This document shows positions 1-8,063 of a DNA stretch of 34,141 nucleotides, piece after piece. Origin of the DNA: Pseudomonadota bacterium (GTDB lineage Bacteria > Pseudomonadota > Alphaproteobacteria > Acetobacterales > Acetobacteraceae). The notes beneath the pieces were generated by a model. The model was given only the letters and a program-made list of their open reading frames with translations, did no database searches and was not told the DNA's origin. How positions within the stretch are numbered: position 1 is the stretch's first letter; the number at the start of each line of letters is the position of its first letter. The stretch is taken from assembly GCA_019351895.1 (NCBI GenBank), contig JABBOH010000021.1, forward strand, positions 43,868-78,008, written 5' to 3'. Position numbers and translations under genes: made by a program.

Positions 1-484
1 TCTCGCGAATGGTGCCGTAGCGCACGGCATTGGTGCCGGAGGCGCGGGTCGCGCACATGCCGCCGATCGAGGCGTCAGCGCCGGGGTCTATCGGCATGAA
101 AAGCCCCTGGTCGCGCAGATGCTCGTTGAGGCGGCTGCGGGTGACACCAGCCTCGATGCGACAGTCCATATCCGCCGCATTGACCTCGATGATCCGCACC
201 ATCCGCGTGAGGTCGATGGTGAGCCCGCCCGCGACCGCGTTGACATGGCCTTCCAGCGACGTGCCGGTGCCGAAGGCGATCACCGGGATGCGCCGCTGAT
301 GGCAGAGCGCCACGAGGCGGGAAACCTCCTCTGTCGTCTCGGGAAAGGCGACCGCGTCCGGCATGCCCGGTGGGTAGGACCCTTCGCCATGGCTATGCTG
401 TTCCCGCAGGCTGGCATTGGCCGTGATGCGGGAGCCCAGGAAGGAAGCGGCCTCGCGCAGGAGGCTGTCGATGGCGTCTTGCAT
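1..484 (-). CDS. FAD-binding oxidoreductase, GlcD / D-lactate dehydrogenase type (N-terminal part only)
   Basis: Only the first ~161 residues are present; the gene runs off the left edge. The reading frame, taken from the ATG at 484, shows a VAO/PCMH-type FAD-binding half. It has PDAVAFPETTEEVSRLV, then GTGTSLEGHV (pyrophosphate loop), an IDLTRMVRI strand, and the conserved MPIDPGADASIGGMCAT segment. This order is typical of flavoproteins that oxidise 2-hydroxy acids such as D-lactate or glycolate and pass electrons to cytochrome c or quinone. The C-terminal substrate-binding half is missing, so the substrate cannot be named. No clear Shine-Dalgarno precedes the ATG; an in-frame TTG lies 18 nt further upstream. 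It diverges from the aldehyde dehydrogenase at 612, and the 127-nt gap must hold both promoters. The family is sure; the exact enzyme is not. Confidence 0.85.
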   Translation of the reverse strand, partial: MQDAIDSLLREAASFLGSRITANASLREQHSHGEGSYPPGMPDAVAFPETTEEVSRLVALCHQRRIPVIAFGTGTSLEGHVNAVAGGLTIDLTRMVRIIEVNAADMDCRIEAGVTRSRLNEHLRDQGLFMPIDPGADASIGGMCATRASGTNAVRYGTIRE

Positions 485-567
485 GGCTCGAGTGTCGCGC
501 AAACGGGCGCGCCTGCACAGCGTCGTGCTCGCAGGGGGGAGTTGCTAGGCGGGGGAATGAGGGCGAT

Positions 568-582
568 GATCCTGGCAGGATC
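568..582. promoter_or_regulatory. Perfect inverted repeat between two divergent oxidase/dehydrogenase genes
   Basis: GATCCTG-G-CAGGATC is a perfect 7-bp inverted repeat with a one-base centre. It lies 29 bases before the aldehyde dehydrogenase start, in the 127-bp gap shared with the divergent FAD oxidase. The position suits an operator for either gene, but there is no second copy in the window to support this and no regulator gene beside it. Confidence 0.3.
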
Positions 583-611
583 CAGCCATTGCGGCGCCAA
601 GGAGAGACGGG

Positions 612-2042
612 ATGAGCAACAACAAGAAGTTCTACATCGATGGTGCCTGGGTGGACCCGCTGGCGCCGAACGCGATCGACGTGATCGACCCCTCGACAGA
701 AGAGGTCTACACGCAGATTTCGGGCGGGTCTGCCGCCGATGTTAACCGCGCGGTGCAAGCGGCCCGCAAGGCATTCCCGAGCTTCTCCCGCACAACGGTC
801 GCGGAGCGGCTGCAGTTGCTGGAGGCCGTCGCCGCGGAATATGAGCGGCGCTACGAGGACATCGCCGCCGCCGTCAGCCAGGAAATGGGCGCCCCTCTGA
901 GCTTTGCCCGCAATGCCCAGGCCTGGATCGGGCTCGCCCATCTCAAGGAGATGGCAAAGGTGCTGAAGTCTTTCGAGTTTAAAAGCATGAGAGGCACGAC
1001 GCTCATCGTCAAGGAAGCCATCGGCGTCGTCGGCATGATCACGCCCTGGAACTGGCCGCTGAACCAGATAACCTGCAAGGTCGGTCCTGCCCTCGCCGCC
1101 GGCTGCACCATGGTCCTGAAGCCATCCGAGATCGCGCCCATCAGCGGTATTCTGTTTGCCGAGGTCATGCACGCGGCCGGCGTGCCGAAAGGCGTGTTCA
1201 ACCTCGTCAATGGCGAGGGTGCGACGGTGGGCGGTGCTCTCTCGTCTCATCCCGAGGTAGACATGATGTCCTTCACCGGCTCGACCCGGGCCGGCGTGCT
1301 GGTGGCGAAGGCAGCGGCGGACACCGTGAAGCGCGTGCATCAGGAACTCGGCGGCAAGTCACCGAACATCCTGCTGCCGGACGCGGATTTCTCAAAGGCT
1401 GTGCCGGCGGGGATCGCCCATGTCTTCGCCAATAGCGGACAGAGCTGCAACGCGCCGACGCGCATGCTGGTGCCGCAGGAGCGTCATGCCGAGGTGGTGG
1501 AACTTGCCCGGACCGCCGCCGGAAACTTCATTGTGGGCGACCCCCGCAGCGAGAACTCCAACCTTGGCCCCGTCGTAAGCAAACTGCAGTTCGACAAGAT
1601 CCAGAACCTTATTCAATCAGGGATCGAGGAAGGCGCAGAACTCGTGACGGGCGGCCCCGGGCTGCCGGAAGGCCTGTCGAAGGGCTACTACGTGCGCCCG
1701 ACGGTCTTCGCCAACGTGAAGCCCGACATGCGGATCGCGAAGGAGGAAATCTTCGGACCCGTCGTGTCGATCATGCCTTACGACGGCGAGGAAGCGGCGA
1801 TCCAGGAGGCCAACAACACCGTCTATGGTCTCGCCGCCTACATCCAGTCGGGCGACCGCAAGCGTGCGCAGGAAGTCGCGTCCCAGATGCGCGCCGGCAC
1901 GGTCTACATCAACACGCCGGCCACCGACATCGCGGCGCCGTTCGGCGGGTATAAACAGTCGGGCAATGGGCGCGAGTGGTCGGTCTGGGGGCTCGAGGAG
2001 TTCCTGGAGATAAAGGGGATCGTGGGCTTTGAAGCGGCCTGA
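612..2042 (+). CDS. Aldehyde dehydrogenase family protein (NAD(P)-dependent)
   Basis: A full-length 476-residue ALDH superfamily enzyme that oxidises an aldehyde to the acid with NAD(P)+ in the cytoplasm. The coenzyme-binding region has the ITPWNWPLNQITCKVGPALAAG segment split around residues 140-160 and VLKPSEIAP. A glycine motif FTGSTRAG is followed by the general base glutamate in QELGGKSPN and the catalytic cysteine in NSGQSCNAPTR. The second conserved glutamate is in KEEIFGPVVS, and the C-terminus carries PFGGYKQSGNGRE. The ATG at 612 has an AGGAGA site (600-605) six bases ahead. It stands alone between a divergent FAD oxidase and a peptidase gene 150 nt downstream. The substrate cannot be read from sequence; coupling to the flavoprotein oxidase is possible but unproven. 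Confidence 0.95.
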   Translation: MSNNKKFYIDGAWVDPLAPNAIDVIDPSTEEVYTQISGGSAADVNRAVQAARKAFPSFSRTTVAERLQLLEAVAAEYERRYEDIAAAVSQEMGAPLSFARNAQAWIGLAHLKEMAKVLKSFEFKSMRGTTLIVKEAIGVVGMITPWNWPLNQITCKVGPALAAGCTMVLKPSEIAPISGILFAEVMHAAGVPKGVFNLVNGEGATVGGALSSHPEVDMMSFTGSTRAGVLVAKAAADTVKRVHQELGGKSPNILLPDADFSKAVPAGIAHVFANSGQSCNAPTRMLVPQERHAEVVELARTAAGNFIVGDPRSENSNLGPVVSKLQFDKIQNLIQSGIEEGAELVTGGPGLPEGLSKGYYVRPTVFANVKPDMRIAKEEIFGPVVSIMPYDGEEAAIQEANNTVYGLAAYIQSGDRKRAQEVASQMRAGTVYINTPATDIAAPFGGYKQSGNGREWSVWGLEEFLEIKGIVGFEAA

Positions 2043-2068
2043 TCGCGCTCCCCAGTTTACGACTTGTT

Positions 2069-2135
2069 GAGGCGTAGGGGGGCAGTCCGCGTAGCCGTGA
2101 TTGCGCTGTCCCCCTGGGCAGAGCGTAAGCGCCTC
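2069..2135 (+). other. Structured leader upstream of the S10 peptidase gene
   Basis: In the 150-nt gap before the peptidase, GGGGGGCAG (2077-2085) can pair with CTGTCCCCC (2106-2114), nine pairs including one G-U. GAGGCG (2069-2074) pairs with CGCCTC (2130-2135) outside it, giving a two-tier stem with internal loops. No T-run follows, so it could be a factor-assisted terminator for the aldehyde dehydrogenase or a structured 5' leader of the peptidase. Seen only as base complementarity. Confidence 0.3.
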
Positions 2136-2192
2136 CCCATGTTTCACGGAAAGGCGATCTGACCGCTCACCCAAAGGGGAGGGAACACGTCG

Positions 2193-3821
2193 ATGACCGG
2201 AGCCTCGTCACCACCCGCCGATCCGGCTATAGCGCCGGTTCGCAAGCCCGACCTCGATGAACCCCTGTCCGATCCGGTGGCCTATGGCAATGGGCCGCAG
2301 GATTCTGTCACCGACACTTCGGAGGCGGCGGCGGTCACCCGCCACCAGATCGTCCTCAACGGCAAGACGATCGACTATACGGCGCGAGCGGGTCATCTCG
2401 TGATCGTCGACCCGAGTAGTTCGAAACCTGAAGCCAAAATCTTCTACGTCGCCTTTCTGGCCGATGGCGCGGCGCTCCAAACGCGGCCCGTCACTTTCTT
2501 CTACAACGGTGGTCCGGGCTCATCCTCGGTCTATGTGCTGCTCGGGTCTTTCGCGCCGATGCGCATCAAGACGTCGCTGCCGAATTTCACGCCGCCCGCG
2601 CCATACACGATCGAGACAAACACCGACAGCCTTCTGGATGTCAGCGATCTGGTCTTCATCAATCCGGTCGGCACGGGATATTCCGCCGCGATCGCGCCCA
2701 AGGTGAACAGGGACTTCTGGGGCACCGATCAGGACGCGGCCTCGCTCAAGCAATTCATCAAGCGGTTCCTGACCGTCAACGACAGATGGAACTCGCCGAA
2801 ATTCCTGTTCGGCGAATCCTACGGGACCGCCCGCACCGCCGTTCTGAGCTACATGCTGCATGAGGATGGAGTCGATCTCAACGGCCTCACCATCCAGTCC
2901 TCGATCCTGGATTATGCGCAGGCTGGCAACCCGGTCGGTCTGATGCCGACCTGGGCCGCCGATGCGTGGTATCATCATCGCCTCGGCCTGCAGCCGCCAC
3001 CGCCGCAACTGCCGCCCTTCGCCGAGACCGCGATGCAGTTTGCAGGCCATGATTACGCAGCGGCTCTCAAGCAGATGCCGCATCCGGATGCGCAGACGGT
3101 TCAGAAGCTCAGCGAGTATACCGGCATCGATCGCGACACGCTGATGAGCTGGGCGCTCAATGTCGCGGCCGCGAACAACATCGGCATCTCGGAGTTCCTG
3201 GTTACGCTGCTGAAGGACAATGGCTTGGCCCTCGGCTCCTATGACGGGCGGGCGACCGGCATCGACACGGGCATCGCCGCGAGCGTCGACCCCATGTCCG
3301 GCGGGAACGACCCGACGATGACGGCGGTGAACGGCGCCTACACCGCCATGTGGAACGCCTACCTCAACGACCAGCTGCTCTATACCTCGACGTCGTCCTT
3401 TACGGACCTCAACGATCAGGCTTTCGCCAACTGGGATTTCCATCATGTCGACCCGACCGGGGCGCAGAAGGGCATCGACGACAAGGGCAACGTGATCCTC
3501 TACACCGCAGGCGATCTCGCGGCGACGATGAGCCTCAACGTCGATCTCAAGGTGCTCTCGGCCAACGGCTACTACGACTCGGTGACGCCCTTCTATCAGA
3601 CGACGCTCGACCTGCAGGCGATGCCGCTGGATGATGCAGCCGTTCGGAAGAACCTCACGATCCGCTACTATCCCTCGGGCCACATGATCTATCTCGACGG
3701 CGGGTCGCGAACGGCGCTGAAGGCCGATCTCGCGCGGCTCTATGAGAGCACGACCGGCGACCGCCCCGCGATGGCCCGCATCCGCTCCCTGCAGTCCGCG
3801 ACACGGGCGGCGACGTCCTAG
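2193..3821 (+). CDS. Peptidase S10, serine carboxypeptidase family
   Basis: A 542-residue serine carboxypeptidase (family S10), an alpha/beta-hydrolase that removes C-terminal residues, usually best at acid pH. The oxyanion region NGGPGSSS lies at about 105-112 and the NPVGTGYS segment at 157-164. The nucleophile Ser209 is in FGESYG, the catalytic Asp462 in NGYYDSVTPF and His497 in YPSGHMIYLDGG. The whole triad is therefore intact. The N-terminus (MTGASSPPADPAIAP) has no hydrophobic core, so no Sec signal peptide is visible, which is odd for a family that is mostly secreted or vacuolar. A GGAGG site sits ten bases before the ATG. An S53 endopeptidase starts only 40 nt downstream, so the two are probably co-transcribed. 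Endo- and carboxypeptidase together would degrade proteins completely; that pairing is an inference. Confidence 0.93.
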   Translation: MTGASSPPADPAIAPVRKPDLDEPLSDPVAYGNGPQDSVTDTSEAAAVTRHQIVLNGKTIDYTARAGHLVIVDPSSSKPEAKIFYVAFLADGAALQTRPVTFFYNGGPGSSSVYVLLGSFAPMRIKTSLPNFTPPAPYTIETNTDSLLDVSDLVFINPVGTGYSAAIAPKVNRDFWGTDQDAASLKQFIKRFLTVNDRWNSPKFLFGESYGTARTAVLSYMLHEDGVDLNGLTIQSSILDYAQAGNPVGLMPTWAADAWYHHRLGLQPPPPQLPPFAETAMQFAGHDYAAALKQMPHPDAQTVQKLSEYTGIDRDTLMSWALNVAAANNIGISEFLVTLLKDNGLALGSYDGRATGIDTGIAASVDPMSGGNDPTMTAVNGAYTAMWNAYLNDQLLYTSTSSFTDLNDQAFANWDFHHVDPTGAQKGIDDKGNVILYTAGDLAATMSLNVDLKVLSANGYYDSVTPFYQTTLDLQAMPLDDAAVRKNLTIRYYPSGHMIYLDGGSRTALKADLARLYESTTGDRPAMARIRSLQSATRAATS

Positions 3822-3828
3822 TCCCAAA

Positions 3829-3861
3829 CAGGACAAATCCAGGACAAATCTAGGAGACATC
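3829..3861 (+). repeat. Three 11-bp tandem repeats forming the S53 gene ribosome binding site
   Basis: CAGGACAAATC occurs at 3829-3839 and again at 3840-3850, followed in register by the diverged copy TAGGAGACATC at 3851-3861, directly abutting the ATG at 3862. Each unit carries an AGGA core; the last one, AGGAGA, is the best Shine-Dalgarno match and is correctly spaced from the start codon. The repeats nearly fill the gap between the S10 and S53 genes. Confidence 0.85.
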
Positions 3862-5373
3862 ATGGTCAGGCATCACCTGCAGGCCCTTGCGGCCAGCTTC
3901 CGCATGGAGCCGGACGCCCGTCGCAGCGGTGACGTGAGCGGCAGCGAGCCGATCCGGCTGACGATCGTCCTCAAGCCGCACCAGCCAATCGATCCGCTCG
4001 GCCCGCGGCCGACGCGCGGGGAATACGAGAAACGCCACGGCACCCGTCAGGCGGTCATGGACCGGGTGATGGAATACGCGCGCGGCCAAGGTCTGACCGT
4101 CGAACATGCGAACGCGGCGTCGCACTCCGTCAGGCTTTCCGGCACCTACGCGCAGGCGCAAAGCGCTTTCGAGCCTGAGGCGCTCGGGCGCTACGAATTC
4201 GGGACGCGGCAGCTCATCTGCAGTTCGGGCCACGTTCACGTGCCGTCCGATCTCGCGGAACACGTGGTCGCCGTGCTGGGCTTCGACCAGCGTCCGGTGG
4301 CGAAGCCCCACTTCCGCATTCTGCCGCGCGCGACACCGCCGACAGTCGCCTACGATCCTCCATCCGTGGCGCGGCGGTATGGCTTTCCTGAAGACGTCAA
4401 CGGCATGAACGAGACCATCGGCATCATCGAACTTGGCGGCGGCTACGATGCGGCACAGATGACGCGCTATTTCGCGTCGCTCAACCTGCATCGCACGGGC
4501 ACGCTGGAAGCGATACCCGTAGATGGCGCAACGACAGGACCGACGGGCGACCCCGGCAGCGCCGACGGCGAAGTGCAGCTCGATATCGAGATCGCGGGAT
4601 CGATCGCGCCGGCGGCCAACCTTGCCGTCTACTTCGGCGGCAACACCAGCCGCGCCTTCCTCGACACGGTTTCCGCGGCGGTCCACGATGCGCAGCGCTC
4701 CCCATCCGTGATCTCGATCAGCTGGGGCGGCCCCGAATCCAACTGGGCCGCACAGGATCTCAATGCGATGGACCAGCTTTTCCAGTCGGCCGCGACCCTT
4801 GGCACGACGATTTGCGCGGCGTCGGGCGACAGCGGCGCCTCGGACGGCAGCCAGACAGGCGCGCCGACGGTCGATTTCCCAGCCGCGAGCCCGCATGTTC
4901 TGGGATGCGGCGGCACGCGGTTGCCCGCACAAGGCCAGGAGACGGGCTGGAACGACGGCCCGGGCGCAGGCGCGAGCGGCGGCGGATACAGCGCCTATTT
5001 CACGCGCCCGGCATGGCAGACCGGCAATGGAGAGAGCGGGCGCGGCGTGCCGGACGTGGCCGGAGACGCCGATCCGGGGACCGGATACACCGTCAGCATC
5101 GACGGGCAACAGGCGACGGTCGGCGGCACCAGCGCCGTCGCACCGCTTTGGGCGGCACTCATCGCGTTGATCAACCAATCGCTCGGCACGAAGGTCGGCT
5201 TCGTCAACCCCGCCCTCTATGCCGCGCCGAGCGCCTTCACCGACATCACGCAGGGCAACAACAGCGGCTACAGCTGTGGCCCGGGTTGGGACCCCGTCAC
5301 CGGCCTCGGCACCCCGAAAGGGACGGCGGTGCGATCGGCGCTCAAGGGGCTGGGCAGCACGCAGGTCGCCTGA
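3862..5373 (+). CDS. Pro-kumamolisin / sedolisin, peptidase family S53
   Basis: A 503-residue serine-carboxyl peptidase, an acid endopeptidase with a subtilisin-like fold. Residues ~30-155 are the activation propeptide (IRLTIVLKPHQPIDPLG onward). The catalytic domain follows with Glu237 and Asp241 in GEVQLDIEIAG, the oxyanion Asp323 in ASGDSGASDG, and Ser424 in GGTSAVAPLWAAL. The calcium site near the C-terminus is shown by FTDITQGNN and GPGWDPVTGLG. All catalytic positions are present and the length fits kumamolisin-type enzymes. There is no evident signal peptide, as also in some known kumamolisins. The start is set by AGGAGA just before the ATG, inside an 11-bp repeat array. It follows the S10 peptidase by 40 nt, suggesting one operon. 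Propeptide self-cleavage at low pH is family knowledge, not seen here. Confidence 0.95.
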   Translation: MVRHHLQALAASFRMEPDARRSGDVSGSEPIRLTIVLKPHQPIDPLGPRPTRGEYEKRHGTRQAVMDRVMEYARGQGLTVEHANAASHSVRLSGTYAQAQSAFEPEALGRYEFGTRQLICSSGHVHVPSDLAEHVVAVLGFDQRPVAKPHFRILPRATPPTVAYDPPSVARRYGFPEDVNGMNETIGIIELGGGYDAAQMTRYFASLNLHRTGTLEAIPVDGATTGPTGDPGSADGEVQLDIEIAGSIAPAANLAVYFGGNTSRAFLDTVSAAVHDAQRSPSVISISWGGPESNWAAQDLNAMDQLFQSAATLGTTICAASGDSGASDGSQTGAPTVDFPAASPHVLGCGGTRLPAQGQETGWNDGPGAGASGGGYSAYFTRPAWQTGNGESGRGVPDVAGDADPGTGYTVSIDGQQATVGGTSAVAPLWAALIALINQSLGTKVGFVNPALYAAPSAFTDITQGNNSGYSCGPGWDPVTGLGTPKGTAVRSALKGLGSTQVA

Positions 5374-5380
5374 TCGCGTT

Positions 5381-5399
5381 GTGCCTGAGCGTCAGGCGC
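5381..5399. terminator. Hairpin between convergent peptidase and hydrolase genes
   Basis: GTGCCTGA-GCG-TCAGGCGC forms an eight-pair stem (one G-T) with a three-base loop, eight bases after the S53 stop codon. A second, weaker stem (GCTGTC 5404-5409 with GACAGC 5422-5427) follows and is succeeded by AAAA on the plus strand. There is no T-run, so this would be a non-canonical or bidirectional terminator for the converging genes. Confidence 0.5.
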
Positions 5400-5463
5400 G
5401 GCGGCTGTCATAGTGGCGACCGACAGCAAAACTTCACCGTCTTTAGGCCCGTCCGATCGAGCG

Positions 5464-6708
5464 TCAGGATGGCCCCGACGAGGCCCAGCGCGCCATCAGC
5501 GTGTTGGACGGCAAGGCGGGATCGAGCAGCTTGCGCGCCTGCTCCACGCCGGCCACCGCGGGCACGAGAGATGGGTCAAGCAAGCCGATCTGCACCAGGA
5601 CGCTCGCCTGATCCCAGTAGATGTGCTCATTGAACAGCTTATCGCCTCGGAAAGTCACTATGGCGACCATGGGAATCTCGACGCTCCGGCCGGTGGGTGC
5701 CACATTCGGAAGCAGCCAATCGACCTCCGTCGTATGCGTGAAGCACATGACGAATTCATCGACCATCCGATCCACGCCGATTGTACGGGAAATGGGAACC
5801 ATGCGCATGTCCGGGGGATTGTTGCCGATGAAGTGGTCCCTGTAGAAGCGATACAGCATCGCATGGCCAACGCCGCCGGTCATGGTCGGGATATGGTTGA
5901 CATAGGGTTCCGGCACCATCGTCGTCATCGTCGTGTCGGGATCGCGAGCTTCGAACTCAAGGTAGAAGTGGTGGTCGGCGATCGCGCCGAGATCGTAATG
6001 CGGCCCTATTGCCTGGCGAAACACGCCCAGGCTGCGCGTGTATGCGAGCGCGGCGGCTGACGCGTTATGATGCGGCCCGGGGCGGGCAAAGGCGTGACCG
6101 GCGCCGCGATAGACCTGGACGGCAGCATTCGGGCGCCCCGCAAAGCACTCGCTGATGCGGGCGATCGCCTCGGGTGGGACGTATCCATCCGTTTCGCCGA
6201 AGTGCATCATCAGCGGCACCGTGACGGAGGCGGCTTTGTCGAGGCATTGATCGATTCCGGCGCCATAATAGCAGACGGCGCAATCCACGTCGGTCGCACC
6301 CGCCGCGAGGAAGGCGAGCCTGCCGCCGAGACAGAAGCCAAGCAGTCCGACCCCGGCACCGTTTGCGGAGCCCGAGACCTCCGGCATGGCGCGGGCGAAG
6401 GCAACACTCGCCGCTATGTCCGAGATCGCGAGATCGACATCGAGCGCCTCGTACAGGGCGAAAGCCTTCGCGACATCGGCCTCTGTCGCACCGAGTTCCA
6501 CCCCTGGCTCCAGGCGATGGAAGATGTCGGGTGCGATCACGACGTAGCCTTCCTCCGCATACCGGTCGGCGATGCTGCGGATGTAGGCGTTGACGCCGAA
6601 GATCTCCTGCAACAGCACGATGGCGGGACCAGTACCGCCGCTCGGCAGGGCGAGATAGGCGCCGAAGGTGCGACCGTCAGGCGCGCTGATACGGAGAGTG
6701 CGTGTCAT
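5464..6708 (-). CDS. Dienelactone hydrolase fused to a C-terminal NTF2/SnoaL-like domain
   Basis: A 414-residue two-domain protein. Residues 1-~235 are a complete dienelactone hydrolase of the alpha/beta-hydrolase fold: Glu35 in LLQEIFGVN, the nucleophile Cys126 in GFCLGGRL, Asp174 in GETDGYVP and His205 in GAGHAFARP. Residues ~245-400 (HHFYLEFEARDPDTTMTTM onward) look like an NTF2/SnoaL-like alpha+beta barrel of ~150 residues, with a conserved-looking EIPMVAIVTFRGDKLFNEHIYWDQASVL stretch split over 344-371. Free-standing dienelactone hydrolases are usually ~230-250 residues, so this is a true fusion. Cys-type hydrolases of this family open dienelactones or related cyclic esters in aromatic degradation; the second domain could bind a related small ligand or mediate dimerisation. 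No aromatic pathway genes lie nearby. No strong Shine-Dalgarno is seen before the ATG at 6708. Confidence 0.88.
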   Translation of the reverse strand: MTRTLRISAPDGRTFGAYLALPSGGTGPAIVLLQEIFGVNAYIRSIADRYAEEGYVVIAPDIFHRLEPGVELGATEADVAKAFALYEALDVDLAISDIAASVAFARAMPEVSGSANGAGVGLLGFCLGGRLAFLAAGATDVDCAVCYYGAGIDQCLDKAASVTVPLMMHFGETDGYVPPEAIARISECFAGRPNAAVQVYRGAGHAFARPGPHHNASAAALAYTRSLGVFRQAIGPHYDLGAIADHHFYLEFEARDPDTTMTTMVPEPYVNHIPTMTGGVGHAMLYRFYRDHFIGNNPPDMRMVPISRTIGVDRMVDEFVMCFTHTTEVDWLLPNVAPTGRSVEIPMVAIVTFRGDKLFNEHIYWDQASVLVQIGLLDPSLVPAVAGVEQARKLLDPALPSNTLMARWASSGPS

Positions 6709-7041
6709 GGTTGGTCATCCATTCCGGAGGGGATCGGGCTCGTGCAGGCTGTGATGGGCAGAAGGAAGCGTGGCCCAGCCTAAGACAGACAACCGGGCGA
6801 GGACCAGACCTGGCAAGGCTGCCACCAAAGCAATCGCACCATAACGTTGATCCAACAATCTTCAATGACTTCGGCATCGCCGTCCGCCCGCCGTATCCAC
6901 CGCGCCGCCATAGCAGCCTTGCAGTCGATCCTCCGCGCGGCGGTCCTTTGGCTTCTTGTGCAACAGCCGGCGGGTCTCCACCTCAGCGCCATCGGCTCGA
7001 AGCAACGTGCGTCGGCCATAACCATATTGGCCGGAGACGAG
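6709..7041. other. 333-bp gap between divergent hydrolase and permease genes
   Basis: No convincing gene is present. The middle part (about 6820-6880) is less GC-rich than its surroundings and may hold promoters for both directions. An open plus-strand frame continues upstream from the permease to 6847, but its residues do not resemble KdgT and the good ribosome binding site is at 7042. An inverted repeat lies at the permease end (7013-7033). Confidence 0.5.
7013..7033 (+). promoter_or_regulatory. Inverted repeat touching the kdgT ribosome binding site
   Basis: CGGCCA (7013-7018) and TGGCCG (7028-7033) form a perfect 6-bp inverted repeat with a nine-base AT-rich centre. The right arm runs into GGAGACGAG, the ribosome binding site of the permease. 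It could be an operator for a regulator of the sugar-acid cassette or an RNA hairpin near the start. No regulator gene is adjacent. Confidence 0.35.
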
Positions 7042-8058
7042 ATGCAGATCCCGATCAAGCGAAGCATTGAGCGTGTGCCGGGCGGCATGATGGTCGTTCC
7101 GCTGTTGATTGGCGCGCTGATGGCGACCTTCGTGCCCGGCACGCCGCATTTCTTCGGCTCGTTCACCGGCGCCCTGTTCACGGGCGCGTTGAGCATCCTC
7201 GCGGTATTTTACGTCTGTATGGGCGCGACGATCGATGTGCGGACGACGCCCTACATCCTGAAGAAGGGCGGCACGCTGCTGATCACGAAGATCGGTATCG
7301 CGGCGGTCATCGGCATTATCTTTGGCCATATCCTCGGGATCGAGCCGGTCACCGGCGGCTTCTTCGCGGGGATTTCCACACTCGCGATCGTCGCCGCGAT
7401 GAATGACACGAACGGCGGTCTCTACATGGCGCTCATGGGCCAATACGGCGAGCCGCGCGACGTCGGCGCCTATAGCCTGATGACCCTCGAGTCCGGACCG
7501 TTCCTGACGATGGTGACACTCGGCGTCGCCGGGCTGTCGGCATTCCCGTGGCCCGCTCTGCTGGGCGCGATCCTGCCGTTGATCTGCGGCATCATCATCG
7601 GCAACCTCGACCGCGACATGCGCGACTTCCTCGGTCGCGCGATCCCCGTGATGATCCCCTTCTTCGCCTTCGCACTCGGCAGCAGCCTGAACCTCGCACA
7701 AGTCTGGCAGTCGGGCCTGCTCGGGATCGGGCTCGGAGTCGTGGTCGTGGTCGTGACCGGCGCCGCGCTTTTCCTGGCCGACCGGCTGATCGGCGGCAAC
7801 GGCGTCGCCGGCGTGGCGGCGTCCTCATCCGCCGGTAATGCGGCAGCGGTGCCGGCTATCGTCGCCTCCGCCAACCATGCCTATGCACCCGCGGCGGCCC
7901 ATGCGACTGTCCTCGTGGCGGCCGCGGTCGTCGTGACGAGCGTGTTGGTGCCCTTCGTAACCGCCTTCGTGGCCCACCGTGTCGGTGCCGACAAGCCGCG
8001 CACTGATCCGGCCAGCCTCGTCGCCGAAACGGAACCGCGGCACCTGCGAAGGACCTGA
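7042..8058 (+). CDS. kdgT: 2-keto-3-deoxygluconate permease family transporter (KdgT type)
   Basis: A 338-residue inner-membrane protein with about ten hydrophobic segments that matches the KdgT family throughout. The N-terminus [66 protein letters not shown] in its variant form [37 protein letters not shown] and the [18 protein letters not shown] region are all in family order. KdgT proteins use proton symport to import 2-keto-3-deoxygluconate. Here the next two genes encode a C4 acid-sugar kinase and PdxA2, so the cargo is more likely threonate, erythronate or a similar sugar acid; that is inference from context. The ATG at 7042 follows GGAGACGAG and starts exactly where family similarity begins. 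Only five bases separate it from the kinase gene. Confidence 0.93.
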   Translation: MQIPIKRSIERVPGGMMVVPLLIGALMATFVPGTPHFFGSFTGALFTGALSILAVFYVCMGATIDVRTTPYILKKGGTLLITKIGIAAVIGIIFGHILGIEPVTGGFFAGISTLAIVAAMNDTNGGLYMALMGQYGEPRDVGAYSLMTLESGPFLTMVTLGVAGLSAFPWPALLGAILPLICGIIIGNLDRDMRDFLGRAIPVMIPFFAFALGSSLNLAQVWQSGLLGIGLGVVVVVVTGAALFLADRLIGGNGVAGVAASSSAGNAAAVPAIVASANHAYAPAAAHATVLVAAAVVVTSVLVPFVTAFVAHRVGADKPRTDPASLVAETEPRHLRRT

Positions 8059-8063
8059 CGCCG

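Noticed and set aside
2520-5178. Long minus-strand open frames (about 440 residues each) opposite the S10 and S53 peptidase genes
   Set aside because: They are Arg-rich mirror frames caused by GC-rich third codon positions, match no family, and the plus-strand genes have complete catalytic motifs. The same holds for 393-1340 (-), 4812-5633 (+) and similar frames elsewhere.
6862-7041. Minus-strand frame with a [14 protein letters not shown] stretch that faintly recalls IS3-type transposases
   Set aside because: The likeness covers about 20 residues, is interrupted, and no terminal repeats or target duplication were seen. A translated search against transposases would decide.
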